NCBI GenBank assembly: GCA_036506155.1
Contig: DASXSF010000148.1
Location: forward strand, 132,158-196,157
From: DASXRA01 sp036506155
Lineage (GTDB): Bacteria > Actinomycetota > Actinomycetes > Mycobacteriales > Jatrophihabitantaceae
Direction of reading: 5' to 3'
DNA length: 64,000 bases
In this document: in pieces, positions 15,676 through 23,996 of the stretch
Layout of the letters: every line of letters starts with the position of its first letter
Numbering within the stretch: position 1 is the first letter of the stretch
The notes under the pieces: model-generated
The model's input: only the letters and a program-made list of their open reading frames with translations
Told to the model about the DNA's origin: nothing
Databases searched by the model: none
Position numbers and translations under genes: made by a program

Positions 15676-16116
15676 GTGAGCACCCCGGCGGCAGCGCAGC
15701 ACCTGCGCGATCTCGCGCGACTGCGCCGCGTCCGAGACCGGATCGACCGGGAGTATGCGCAGCCGCTGGATGTCGAGGCGCTTGCACGGGGCGCGAGCAT
15801 GTCGGCCGGGCACCTGAGCCGCGAGTTCAAGCTCGCCTTCGGCGAGTCCCCGTACAGCTACCTGATGACCCGACGCATCGAGCGGGCGATGGCCCTGCTG
15901 CGGCGGGGCGACCTCACCGTGACCGAAGTGTGCTTCGCGGTCGGCTGCTCGTCGCTGGGCACGTTCAGCACCCGCTTCACCGAGCTGGTCGGGATGCCGC
16001 CCAGCACCTATCGGCGCCAGCAGCCCCAGGCGACGGCCGGAATGCCGGCGTGCGTGGCCAAGCAGGTGACCAGACCGGTCAGGAATCGAGAAGCACCGGC
16101 CGCCGCCCGCACGTAG
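15676..16116 (+). CDS. AraC family transcriptional regulator
   Basis: A 146-residue protein consisting almost entirely of the AraC/XylS DNA-binding domain. The first helix-turn-helix is near residues 35-60 (GASMSAGHLSREFKLAFG), and the second near residues 85-110 (VCFAVGCSSLGTFSTRFTEL). A separate effector domain is absent, as in small SoxS-like members. GTG at 15676 is chosen; an earlier in-frame start at 15610 would add 22 residues. It ends 10 bases before the VOC gene, so the two form a likely regulator-enzyme pair. Confidence 0.85.
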   Translation: MSTPAAAQHLRDLARLRRVRDRIDREYAQPLDVEALARGASMSAGHLSREFKLAFGESPYSYLMTRRIERAMALLRRGDLTVTEVCFAVGCSSLGTFSTRFTELVGMPPSTYRRQQPQATAGMPACVAKQVTRPVRNREAPAAART

Positions 16117-16126
16117 CGTGACCGCC

Positions 16127-16537
16127 ATGGACATCAGCATTCACGCGAGCTTCCTCCCGCAGAACGACCCCGACGCAGCCGTGGCCTTCTACCGCGACGT
16201 CCTCGACTTCGAGGTCCGCAACGACGTCGGCTACAGCGGCATGCGCTGGATCACCGTCGGCCCGGCCGACCAGCCCGAGATATCCATCGTCCTGTACCCG
16301 CCGCAGGCGACTCCGGGCGTCACCGACGACGAACAACGCGCCATCGCCGAGATGATGGCGAAGGGCACCTACGGCAAGCTCCTGCTCGCCACCAAGGACG
16401 TCGACGCAGCCTTCGAGCGGTTGCAGGCCGGCGATGCCGAGGTCGTCCAGGAGCCGACCGACCAGCCCTACGGCATCCGCGACTGCGCCTTCCGCGACCC
16501 GGCTGGCAACGAGATCCGCATCCAGGAGGTGCGCTGA
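16127..16537 (+). CDS. VOC superfamily (glyoxalase-like) protein
   Basis: A 136-residue single VOC module with the paired beta-alpha-beta-beta-beta pattern (NDPDAAVAFYRDVLDFEV at the start, FRDPAGNEIRIQE at the end). The usual metal ligands are only partly evident: His 6 near the start and Glu 132 near the end. Members act as lyases, dioxygenases or antibiotic-binding proteins, and the substrate here cannot be told. GTG at 16118 would add three residues. It is downstream of the AraC gene in a probable operon. Confidence 0.85.
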   Translation: MDISIHASFLPQNDPDAAVAFYRDVLDFEVRNDVGYSGMRWITVGPADQPEISIVLYPPQATPGVTDDEQRAIAEMMAKGTYGKLLLATKDVDAAFERLQAGDAEVVQEPTDQPYGIRDCAFRDPAGNEIRIQEVR

Positions 16538-16575
16538 GCCGTCCGGCGATCGCAGTCAACGGCTCGTACCGGGAT

Positions 16576-17784
16576 GTGCTGCGCAACCGGCACGTGGCTG
16601 GACTCCTCCTAGGAGATCTGCTCGCCAATATCGGCACCGGCGTGATCATCGTGGCAATGCCGGTGCAGACCCTCTCGATTCACGGGAGCGTGCCGAAGCC
16701 CATCGCCATCGGGCTGGTCGAGGCGGCGCCGTTCGTCTTGTCCACCGTCCTTGCGCTGTCCATCGGATTGGGACACGTGACGGTGCCGCCGCGAACGCTG
16801 CTGATCGCCGATTGCGTGCTGCGATCGCTGACCTTCGCGACGCTAGGCGTGCTGGCCATCACCGATGAGCTCACGCTGCAGGTGCTGATCACCGGTCTTC
16901 TCTTCGGTGCGACGTTCCGGATGGCCGGGTCGAGCAGCAGGCGCCTGCTGGCGACGTCGATGGCGGGCGAGACGGGCCGGTTCGCTGCCAACGGCTTGTT
17001 GGGGCTCAACGCCACCTTCGCGCTCTACATCGTGGGCCCGGTTCTGGGCGGCCTGCTCGTCGCCACGGCAAGCGCAGGGGTCGCGCTCCTGCTCGATGCG
17101 TGCGGCGCATTGATCCTGTTGACTGCCGTCCGGATATGCGTCCCACGAGCCGTCACTGAGCGTGACGCGCCCCGCGGTCCGATGGTGCGGGAATCGGGCT
17201 GGCGCATCCTGCGACGCCGTCCGGTCGTGGCCCGTCTGCTCGTGGTCGGGTTCTTCTTCAACTTCTTCTACATGCCGATCGAAATTGCGCTTCCGCTGTA
17301 CGTCCGAGTGACGCTGGGCGCCGACGCGTCTGCGTTGGGCCTGATGTGGGGCGCGTTGGGGGTCGGTGCGTTCGTCGGCGCTGCTCTGGTGAGTCAGCTG
17401 CGGAACCTTCCGCAGCGGCACGTTCTGATCGCAATCATCGGCCTCTGGGCGCTGTGCCCGATCGTCGTTGGCTTCGTCAGCAATCTGATCGTCGCGATGG
17501 TCGTCTTCGGGTTGGGCGGCCTGGTGTGGGCACCGTTCACGCCCATCGCCTACAGCTTTCTGCAGGCAGGCCTGGAGCCTCACGAGGAACAGCAGGTCGT
17601 CACAGTGTGGACAACCGGCTCGATGGCGGCCGCCCCGCTCGGCCTCCTGGCCGGTGGCCCACTGATCCTGCTTGCTGGGACGTCCGGCGGGTTGGCGCTG
17701 TCCGGGGTGCTGACGTTGCTACTACTTCCGATCGCGGCGCTGGCTGTCCTGGACTGCACGCCCGCTTTGGTCAGCCCAGCCTGA
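16576..17784 (+). CDS. MFS transporter
   Basis: A 402-residue protein with about twelve hydrophobic helices in two halves, the usual size for the major facilitator superfamily. The helix 2-3 loop motif is degenerate. It looks like an exporter of the EntS/macrolide-efflux type, but substrate is unknown. The GTG at 16576 is the only good start in frame; coding character appears to begin a little upstream, so a CTG start near 16535 is conceivable. It lies 38 bases after the VOC gene. Confidence 0.8.
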   Translation: MLRNRHVAGLLLGDLLANIGTGVIIVAMPVQTLSIHGSVPKPIAIGLVEAAPFVLSTVLALSIGLGHVTVPPRTLLIADCVLRSLTFATLGVLAITDELTLQVLITGLLFGATFRMAGSSSRRLLATSMAGETGRFAANGLLGLNATFALYIVGPVLGGLLVATASAGVALLLDACGALILLTAVRICVPRAVTERDAPRGPMVRESGWRILRRRPVVARLLVVGFFFNFFYMPIEIALPLYVRVTLGADASALGLMWGALGVGAFVGAALVSQLRNLPQRHVLIAIIGLWALCPIVVGFVSNLIVAMVVFGLGGLVWAPFTPIAYSFLQAGLEPHEEQQVVTVWTTGSMAAAPLGLLAGGPLILLAGTSGGLALSGVLTLLLLPIAALAVLDCTPALVSPA

Positions 17785-17787
17785 CGG

Positions 17788-18036
17788 ATGGAGACTGTGG
17801 CGATGACGGCGGACGGCTGGCCACGTTATGTCAACCTAGGCCAGCGGCTTGCAACACTCTCACGCGGCGAGTGGGAACGGCTGAAGCTGGCGCACGCCCA
17901 CTGCATCACCGAGCTCGGCTCTGGTGCCGGCTACGACGGCGGCCGTCTCGTCTTCGAGGGCACACCGGCAGAACTCGACGCCGCACGCGCGACACTTACC
18001 GGGAGCGACCCGCGGCCTATGTTGGAATGCCGATAA
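17788..18036 (+). pseudogene. Remnant of a UvrA-like ABC ATPase with internal deletion
   Basis: The 82-codon frame joins two separate parts of a UvrA/DrrC-type protein. RYVNLGQRLATLSRGEWERLKLA corresponds to the C-terminal ABC signature region (LGQPxxTLSGGExQRxKLA). It runs directly into ITELGSGAGYDGGRLVFEGTP, which corresponds to the very C-terminus (DLGPGAGxDGGRxVFEGTPxxL). The Walker B, H-loop and everything between are missing, and the signature Ser-Gly-Gly-Glu has become Ser-Arg-Gly-Glu. It cannot be a working ATPase. It may still be translated. Confidence 0.7.
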
Positions 18037-18116
18037 TCAACATTATGTCAAGTGGTATCGCAGCCGCCGCCCCCCGGCCACCGATGACTAGACGCGTTCT
18101 GGCGCGTCACATATAG

Positions 18117-19124
18117 GTGGACGAGCCACTGCTTTCCGCGGCGCGAGCCGGTGACCAAGCCGCCTTCGCGCGACTGGCTGAGCCGTACCGGCATGAACTG
18201 CAGGTGCACTGCTACCGGATGCTCGGCTCTATCGAAGATGCCGAGGACGCCGTACAGGAAACTTACCTACGCGCCTGGGGGCGATTAGAGACGTTCGCCG
18301 GTCGTGCCCCGTTTCGGGCCTGGTTGTATGGCATCGCCACGCACGCCTGCCTTGATGCGCTGCGCCGTAGGAAAGCCCGGGTGTGGCCGACAGACGTTGC
18401 CGAGCCGGCCGACCCGAACAACTATGCCCTCGCCACGGTGGACCTGCCGTGGCTCTCGCCCTACCCCGATCGGCTCCTCGACGCGCCGGCGCCGACGGAC
18501 GCCGAGCCCGAGGCCGTTGTCACGGCGAAGGAGACGATTGAGCTCGCGTTTCTCGCCGCGATCCAGCGCCTGCCATCGCGGCAGCGCGCAGTCTTGATCT
18601 TGCGTGATGTGCTGGACTGGTCGGCCAAAGACACCGGGACCGCACTGGACATGAGCCAGGCGGCGGTCAACAGCGCCTTGCAGCGTGCGCACGCGACGCT
18701 GGGCGAGCACCTCTCCGCCGGCCGCGGCGAGTGGACATCGACCTCGGAGCCGACCGAGAAGACGTTGCTCCGGCGGCTGATCACGGCGTGGGAGCGCTCC
18801 GACACCGCGGCTCTGGTTGGGCTGCTGCGCGACGACGCGTGCCTGATCATGCCGCCGGGGCTGACGTGGTTCAGCGGCCGGGACGCGATCGAGATCTTCC
18901 TTCGCGATCATGTCTTCGGCGAGATGGGCGCTGCATGGCGATTGCTGCCCACCGCCGCGAACAGGCAGCCCGCATTCGCGCTCTACTGGCAGGAGCCCGG
19001 CGAACCCGTGTACCGCGCGTTCGCGATCTGTGTGCTTCGCGTCCGGAGCGGTGCGATCGCCGAGATCGCGCTGTTCCAGCAGCCGGAGCTGTTCGCGACC
19101 TTCGCGCTGCCAGCCGCGCTGTGA
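18117..19124 (+). CDS. ECF-type RNA polymerase sigma factor with SnoaL-like C-terminal domain
   Basis: A 335-residue sigma factor. Region 2 is at about residues 10-80 (YRMLGSIEDAEDAVQETYLR), region 4 at about 140-195 (LPSRQRAVLILRDVLDWSAKD), followed by a SnoaL/NTF2-like domain at about 205-330. This matches the SigX5/TIGR02960 group of sigma factors with a fused regulatory C-terminus that need no classical anti-sigma. GTG at 18117 starts the protein. Its TGA overlaps the next ATG (TGATG). The coupled downstream genes are candidate targets and passengers. Confidence 0.9.
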   Translation: MDEPLLSAARAGDQAAFARLAEPYRHELQVHCYRMLGSIEDAEDAVQETYLRAWGRLETFAGRAPFRAWLYGIATHACLDALRRRKARVWPTDVAEPADPNNYALATVDLPWLSPYPDRLLDAPAPTDAEPEAVVTAKETIELAFLAAIQRLPSRQRAVLILRDVLDWSAKDTGTALDMSQAAVNSALQRAHATLGEHLSAGRGEWTSTSEPTEKTLLRRLITAWERSDTAALVGLLRDDACLIMPPGLTWFSGRDAIEIFLRDHVFGEMGAAWRLLPTAANRQPAFALYWQEPGEPVYRAFAICVLRVRSGAIAEIALFQQPELFATFALPAAL

Positions 19125-19411
19125 TGGACGACGCCGATCGGATCTCGTTTCTCGGCACGCGATGCCCGGAGAACTTCCGGCTGTCCGTTGTGGTTTTGCA
19201 ACCCCGCGATGCGATTGAGTGGCCGCCGGCCGACTGGCCAGACGCGCTGATCGTCGTCGAGCGGGGGCAACTCGAAGTCGAGTTGCGAAGCGGTGCGCGC
19301 GCCTGGTTCCGCGAGGGCGCGCTGCTTGTGTTCGCCGGACTTCCCTTGCGGCGGCTGCGAAACCCCGGCCGCCTACCACTGGTGCTGAGCGCGTTGTCAC
19401 GCCGGCGATGA
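19124..19411 (+). CDS. Small cupin-like protein
   Basis: A 95-residue protein with a central beta-rich segment (DALIVVERGQLEVELRSG, then a WFREGALLVF segment) that resembles half of a cupin barrel. It lacks the His motifs of metal cupins. The ATG overlaps the sigma factor stop, and its own TGA is immediately followed by the next ATG, so it is translated as part of the sigma-exporter operon. It could sense a ligand for the sigma factor, though this is inference. Confidence 0.65.
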   Translation: MDDADRISFLGTRCPENFRLSVVVLQPRDAIEWPPADWPDALIVVERGQLEVELRSGARAWFREGALLVFAGLPLRRLRNPGRLPLVLSALSRRR

Positions 19412-20938
19412 ATGGCCGCGTCGCGGTGCGTCACACAAATGACCGCTATGCCGACGCAGACAAGGACCGCGATGACAACGACCCATCGATGGCGGGCATT
19501 TACGATACTTGCCGTCTCGTATTTCATGACGATCGTCGATCTGACGATCGTGAATGTCGCCCTGCCGACCATCGGCCGTGACCTGCATTTCTCCGAGTCG
19601 GGCCTGCAGTGGGTGGTGACCGCCTACGGCCTGACGTTCGGCGGGCTGCTGCTACTGGGCGGCCGGGCCGCCGACCTGCTCGGCCGCCGCCGCATCTTCA
19701 TGCTCGGACTCGCCGTCTTCACTGCAGCCTCGCTGGCGTGCGGACTAGCCGGCACCGACGCGCTCTTGATCGTCATGCGCGGAGTGCAGGGCGCCGGCGC
19801 AGCGATCGTGCTGCCGGCGGCGCTGTCGATCGTGATGAACATGTTCGGCGAGGGCGCGGAGCGCAACAGGGCTCTCGGCCTGTGGGGCGGGATCGGCGCA
19901 TCCGGCGCCACGGTCGGGCTGATCACAGGCGGCCTGCTCACCCGCTATATCGGCTGGGAGTACATCTTCTTCTTGAACGTCCCGATCGGCCTCGCGGCGC
20001 TGACGCTCGCGCCACGACTCGTGCCCGAGAGCCGGCTCGAGACGGTGCGCCGTCGCTATGACCCGCTCGGCGCGCTTACCGTGACCGCTGCCTTGCTACT
20101 GCTCGTGTACGCCATCTCGACCGCACCGCAGGACGGCTGGGCCACCGCGAAGACCATCGGATCGCTGGCCATGTCGGGTGCGCTGCTGGTCGCGTTCGTC
20201 CTCGTCGAGGCGCGCGTCGAGGCACCGCTGCTCCCCCTTCGCATGCTGCGGATGCGGACTGTCGCCGGGGCGAACTCGGTCGGGTTCCTGCTCGGCGCCA
20301 GCTTCTTCGCGTTCGTGTTCGTGGGCACGCTCTACATGCAGCAGGTGCTGGGCTATTCGGCGCTGAAGACCGGGCTCGCGTGGTTGGCCGCGTCGCTGAC
20401 TTCGGTGGCGCTCGCCGGGTTGTCGCAGTTGCTCGTCACCCGGATCGGGCCGGCGCCGGTGCTGGTGGCAGGCATGGCGATGATCACGGGCGGGACCGCC
20501 TGGGCTACGCAGGTCGGCGTGCACGGACAATTCTGGGCCGATCTGGCCGGGCCGTTCTTCGTGGCCGGGGCGGGAACGGCGTTCGCGTTCATCCCGATCT
20601 CGATTGCCGGCTTGAGCGGCGTGGCCGCCCGGGACGCCGGCCTGGCATCCGGCTTGCTCAACACCGCGCAACAACTCGGGGGCGCGATCGGCGTCGCCGT
20701 CGCGTCGACGGTTGCGGCGAGCCACGCGAAGGCGCTGGCCGAGGCCGGCCGGTTGCCGAGCGCCGCGCTCACGGGCGGTTTCCAATGGGCGTTCTGGGTG
20801 TGCACCGCGATTGCCGCGGTGGGGGTGCCCGTCGCCCTGGTCGTCCCCCGCCGCATGCAGCAGCCGGAGCCGGTCGTGTTGTCTGCTGCGCCGCAGTCCC
20901 ACGACACGGAAACCGCCCTGACCTGGAGGACATCATGA
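19412..20938 (+). CDS. DHA2-family MFS drug exporter (EmrB/QacA type)
   Basis: A 508-residue protein with about fourteen transmembrane helices. The start of helix 1 (FMTIVDLTIVNVALPTI) and the loop 2-3 motif (GGRAADLLGRRRIF) are typical of EmrB/QacA proton-drug antiporters. ATG at 19412 directly abuts the previous stop; internal ATGs at 19439, 19448 and 19472 are alternatives, and the last gives the best fit to family N-termini. Its stop overlaps the SDR start. The operon (sigma, cupin, exporter, reductase) suggests a response to a toxic small molecule. Confidence 0.9.
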   Translation: MAASRCVTQMTAMPTQTRTAMTTTHRWRAFTILAVSYFMTIVDLTIVNVALPTIGRDLHFSESGLQWVVTAYGLTFGGLLLLGGRAADLLGRRRIFMLGLAVFTAASLACGLAGTDALLIVMRGVQGAGAAIVLPAALSIVMNMFGEGAERNRALGLWGGIGASGATVGLITGGLLTRYIGWEYIFFLNVPIGLAALTLAPRLVPESRLETVRRRYDPLGALTVTAALLLLVYAISTAPQDGWATAKTIGSLAMSGALLVAFVLVEARVEAPLLPLRMLRMRTVAGANSVGFLLGASFFAFVFVGTLYMQQVLGYSALKTGLAWLAASLTSVALAGLSQLLVTRIGPAPVLVAGMAMITGGTAWATQVGVHGQFWADLAGPFFVAGAGTAFAFIPISIAGLSGVAARDAGLASGLLNTAQQLGGAIGVAVASTVAASHAKALAEAGRLPSAALTGGFQWAFWVCTAIAAVGVPVALVVPRRMQQPEPVVLSAAPQSHDTETALTWRTS

Positions 20939-21687
20939 GCAACCTGACCGGAAAGACCACCGTCGTCGTGGGTGCAACTCGCGGCCTGGGGCGCGGAATC
21001 GCGACGGCATTCGCACAGGCAGGCGCCCCGGTCGTGGCGGTGGGCCGCACGGCGACGGCACCTGCCGAGGTGCAGGGCGACGCCGGCAGCATCGAGTACG
21101 AGGTCGCCGATGCGGCCGAGGCCACCGCAGCCGGCCGCCTTCTCGACCGGTACGAGCCACAGATCGTGATTCTCGTGGCCGGCGCCACCCCGTACATGCG
21201 CCGCCTGCAACACCAGACGTGGGAGACGTTCTCCGTCAACTGGAACACCGACGTCCGCGTCGGCTTCTACTGGCTGCGCGAGGCGCTGCTCAAGCCGCTG
21301 CGACCCGGCAGCCGGGTGGTCGTGCTCAGCAGCGGCGCCGCGGTGAACCCGAACGGCTCACCCCTCAGCGGTGGGTACGCCGGAGCCAAGGCGACCCAGC
21401 GATTCATCACCGGTTACGCCCAGGACGAAGCCAACCGTGCCGGCCTTGGCATCACGTTCACCGCGGTGCTGCCCCAGTTCGCGCCGCAGACCGGGGTCGG
21501 CCGGCCGGCGGTTCAGGCGTACGCCGCACGAGCTGGCCAGACCGTGGCGGATTTCCTCGGCGGGCAGCCGTACCAGCTGCTTAGTCCCGAGATCGCCGGC
21601 ACCGCGCTGGTCGAGCTGGTGCAGTCCGATCCCGCCGGCCTCTCCCCCGCGTACCTGCTGAACGGCGCCGGTCTGCAACAACTGTGA
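20935..21687 (+). CDS. Short-chain dehydrogenase/reductase
   Basis: A 250-residue SDR. The Rossmann nucleotide motif is GATRGLGRGIA (about residues 13-23), NNAG is replaced by VAGATPY, the catalytic Ser is in VVLSSGAA and the YxxxK in YAGAK. These are consistent with an active NAD(P)-dependent oxidoreductase. GGAGG precedes the ATG, which overlaps the exporter stop as ATGA. The substrate is unknown; the operon suggests modification of the compound handled by the exporter. Confidence 0.9.
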   Translation: MSNLTGKTTVVVGATRGLGRGIATAFAQAGAPVVAVGRTATAPAEVQGDAGSIEYEVADAAEATAAGRLLDRYEPQIVILVAGATPYMRRLQHQTWETFSVNWNTDVRVGFYWLREALLKPLRPGSRVVVLSSGAAVNPNGSPLSGGYAGAKATQRFITGYAQDEANRAGLGITFTAVLPQFAPQTGVGRPAVQAYAARAGQTVADFLGGQPYQLLSPEIAGTALVELVQSDPAGLSPAYLLNGAGLQQL

Positions 21688-21702
21688 TCCACCGCCGGGC
21701 GC

Positions 21703-21753
21703 CTCGCGCAAGCGCTCATTGCGGTGATCCTCGTGCGAGCGCTCATCGCGCGA
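21703..21753 (-). repeat. Tandem short copies of the GATGAGCGCTCGCGCGAGGA motif
   Basis: Read on the minus strand, GATGAGCGCTCGCACGAGGA (from 21747) is followed by AATGAGCGCTTGCGCGAGG, two near-identical 19-20 base units about 30 bases apart. They match the opening of the 120-bp dispersed repeat at 35143 and 42302. They overlap the end of the PI-PLC-like gene and lie between two convergent genes, where they can also form an imperfect hairpin (GCGCCTCGCGC with GCGCGAGGCGC) usable as terminator. Confidence 0.45.
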
Positions 21754-23904
21754 GGCGCTCGGCGTTGAGCGCGTCGACGGCACCGAGAGCGTCGCCGATC
21801 GTGGCGTAATCGACCGCGACGAAGTTGACGGCGTGGCCACGCTGCGCTTCGCACCGATGGACGCGGTCGAGCAGAAACTTTCGGGCGTTCACGGTTGCCG
21901 CGTCGAGGCGACTACCCGTCGACGTGGTGATGAAGTTGTTCAGTAGGAACAGCGGCTTGCCGACTCCTCCACGGAACGGTTCACACGTCAGCTGCGCGGG
22001 TGAGCTGGCGGAGAACGGGGTTTCCATGCCGTAGTTGTAGAAGTTGCGATACCAGGGTGCGGGCCCGTCGGCTTGCTCGGCGAAGACCACGAGACAGCGG
22101 CCGGAACGGACCATCTGCCCGAGCGTCGGCCACTCGGCCTGCGGATCGACGGGAGGTGTGAAGATCAACCGGCTCAGCCCGGCCGCTATGAATGCCTGCT
22201 CGGTCTGCTCGGGGGTGATTTCGTCCTGGATGATGAGTGTCACGATCTCGCCGGGGTGCGCGTCGAGCCACGTCCGCAGCCGTTCCAGAGCGGGGACGAG
22301 CGGCGTGGCACCGGCGCGGCACACCGAATGACACAGCCACAGTCCGGGCCTGGGTGGGTTGAACATGTTGATCACCCGCGGCAGCTCCTGCTGCAGCTCA
22401 GGCGGCAAGTCGGACGCGCCCAGCCGCTCTTTGATGTCGGCAGGGCTCTCCCACTGGTAGGTGTCGATCTGCATCGCGCGGGCGCCCTGGTCGAGTTGGC
22501 TGATGATGTCGGGTCCTGCAACGGGCCGATGAACCGCGCGGCCGTCGTCGACATCGAGTTGTGCGTCGTCAGGTACGCGACCTGGTCGTAGCGCAGCGAG
22601 CACATCTGCACCGAGCCGAGGCAGCGTCGCGGTGACGCTACAGCGGGCACCAGGGCGATGCCGACGATGGTCGCGACGGCCACGCCACCTACCAGCAGCA
22701 CCTCCCACGAAGCCACCTGTCGCAAAGGGGATCCGAAGACCACCCACCGACGGCCGAGCCACGACCCGCCCATGACGAGCAGTCCGGCGAGCAGCGGTAC
22801 GGCCGACACGAGCACACCGGTGCGAAACAGCGACGCCGCCCCGGCGTGCTGTAGGTCTTCGACCAGTGTGCGCAGCGACGGTGGCCAGCCGGACGGGGGC
22901 GCGGGAACCATCCGTCGCATGCGCCACCGCACGACCACCATGACGATCAGGGCCAGCGCCCCGCCGCTCACCAGCGCCCGCCGGTACACGGGCGGTCCCA
23001 CGATCCACCACAGGAACGCGAGTGCCGCGAGACCGAGCAGCACCGCCACCAGCCGCACCGGTCCCAGCAACGCCGTGCTGAACGCCCGGACGGTCTTTAT
23101 CTCAGCGAACTGGACATCCGCTGCCTCCAGATCGGGAACGATGTTCCACTGCAGGCCCCCGCTACGTTCGACCAGGTCGTGGTAGGCCGTTTGCACCTGG
23201 CCGGACAGCGCGTACGGGCCGACGGCGGCGAGCGCCGACGCGAGATCGCCCGTCTCGAGCGCCGCGGCCACCTCGGGTTGCACCCCGGCGCGCGATGCCG
23301 ACGGCACGACGGTGAGCAATGCGTGCTCCGCCGTGCTGCGCTGCACCTCGTTCAGCCGCACGTCCGGCAGGGATGACGGGCGCTTGCCATGAGCCAGGTC
23401 GTCAACCGCCGACGTCAGCGACGACATGAACGCCCTGAAGTCCGGCACGTCACTCTGCTGCACCGCGGCTACCAGGTCGCCGAGGTAGTCCTGGACGCGC
23501 ACCGTGAGGTTCGCCGCGATCGGCGTCAGGTCGACGCTGAGCGCCAGCTTTGCCGTGTCGCCGCGCAAATATCGCAGCGCCGAGTTGATCTGCTCGTTCA
23601 CCAGCTGCCGCAACGTCGTTGGAGGAAGCACGACCTTTAGGTTGGCGAGCACCGCCTCCTGGGGTACCGGCAGGCCGGCCAGCAGGTCGCGGGTCACCGG
23701 CGATGACTTCGGATCGACCAGCACTTCGTCGTAGAGCCGGTCATAGGCGCGCTGGCTGTCGAGCACCCGCTGGTAGTAGTCCGTCTCCAGGACGGTCCGC
23801 CGCGCCGTGGCCGCGACGGATAGCACGGCGACGCAGAGCACCGCCACGCAGGCGGCGGTGACGGCCAGCGCGATCCGCAGCCGCCGGTTCATGCGGCTGG
23901 CCAC
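21743..23904 (-). pseudogene. Membrane-anchored PI-PLC X-domain-like protein, frameshifted
   Basis: Two frames together encode one protein of about 720 residues. The 5' part (23904 to about 22520) has an N-terminal helix, a periplasmic-type domain of about 230 residues, and three or four further helices, then enters a PI-PLC-like X domain at YLTTHNSMS with the first catalytic His. The 3' part (about 22530 to 21743) continues the domain as ISQLDQGARAMQIDTYQW and later LCHSVC. The frame changes near 22518-22528, as if one base were lost in a G/C run. Either the gene is inactivated or the base is an assembly error. Phosphodiesterase activity is a family prediction. Confidence 0.8.
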
Positions 23905-23996
23905 CCGGCCACCGAGATCGCCGAGCGCGGCCGGCCGATCACAGGCGTACGGCGCCGATCACGAAACGCCCCCCGATGTGCTCCACATACCGGAGG

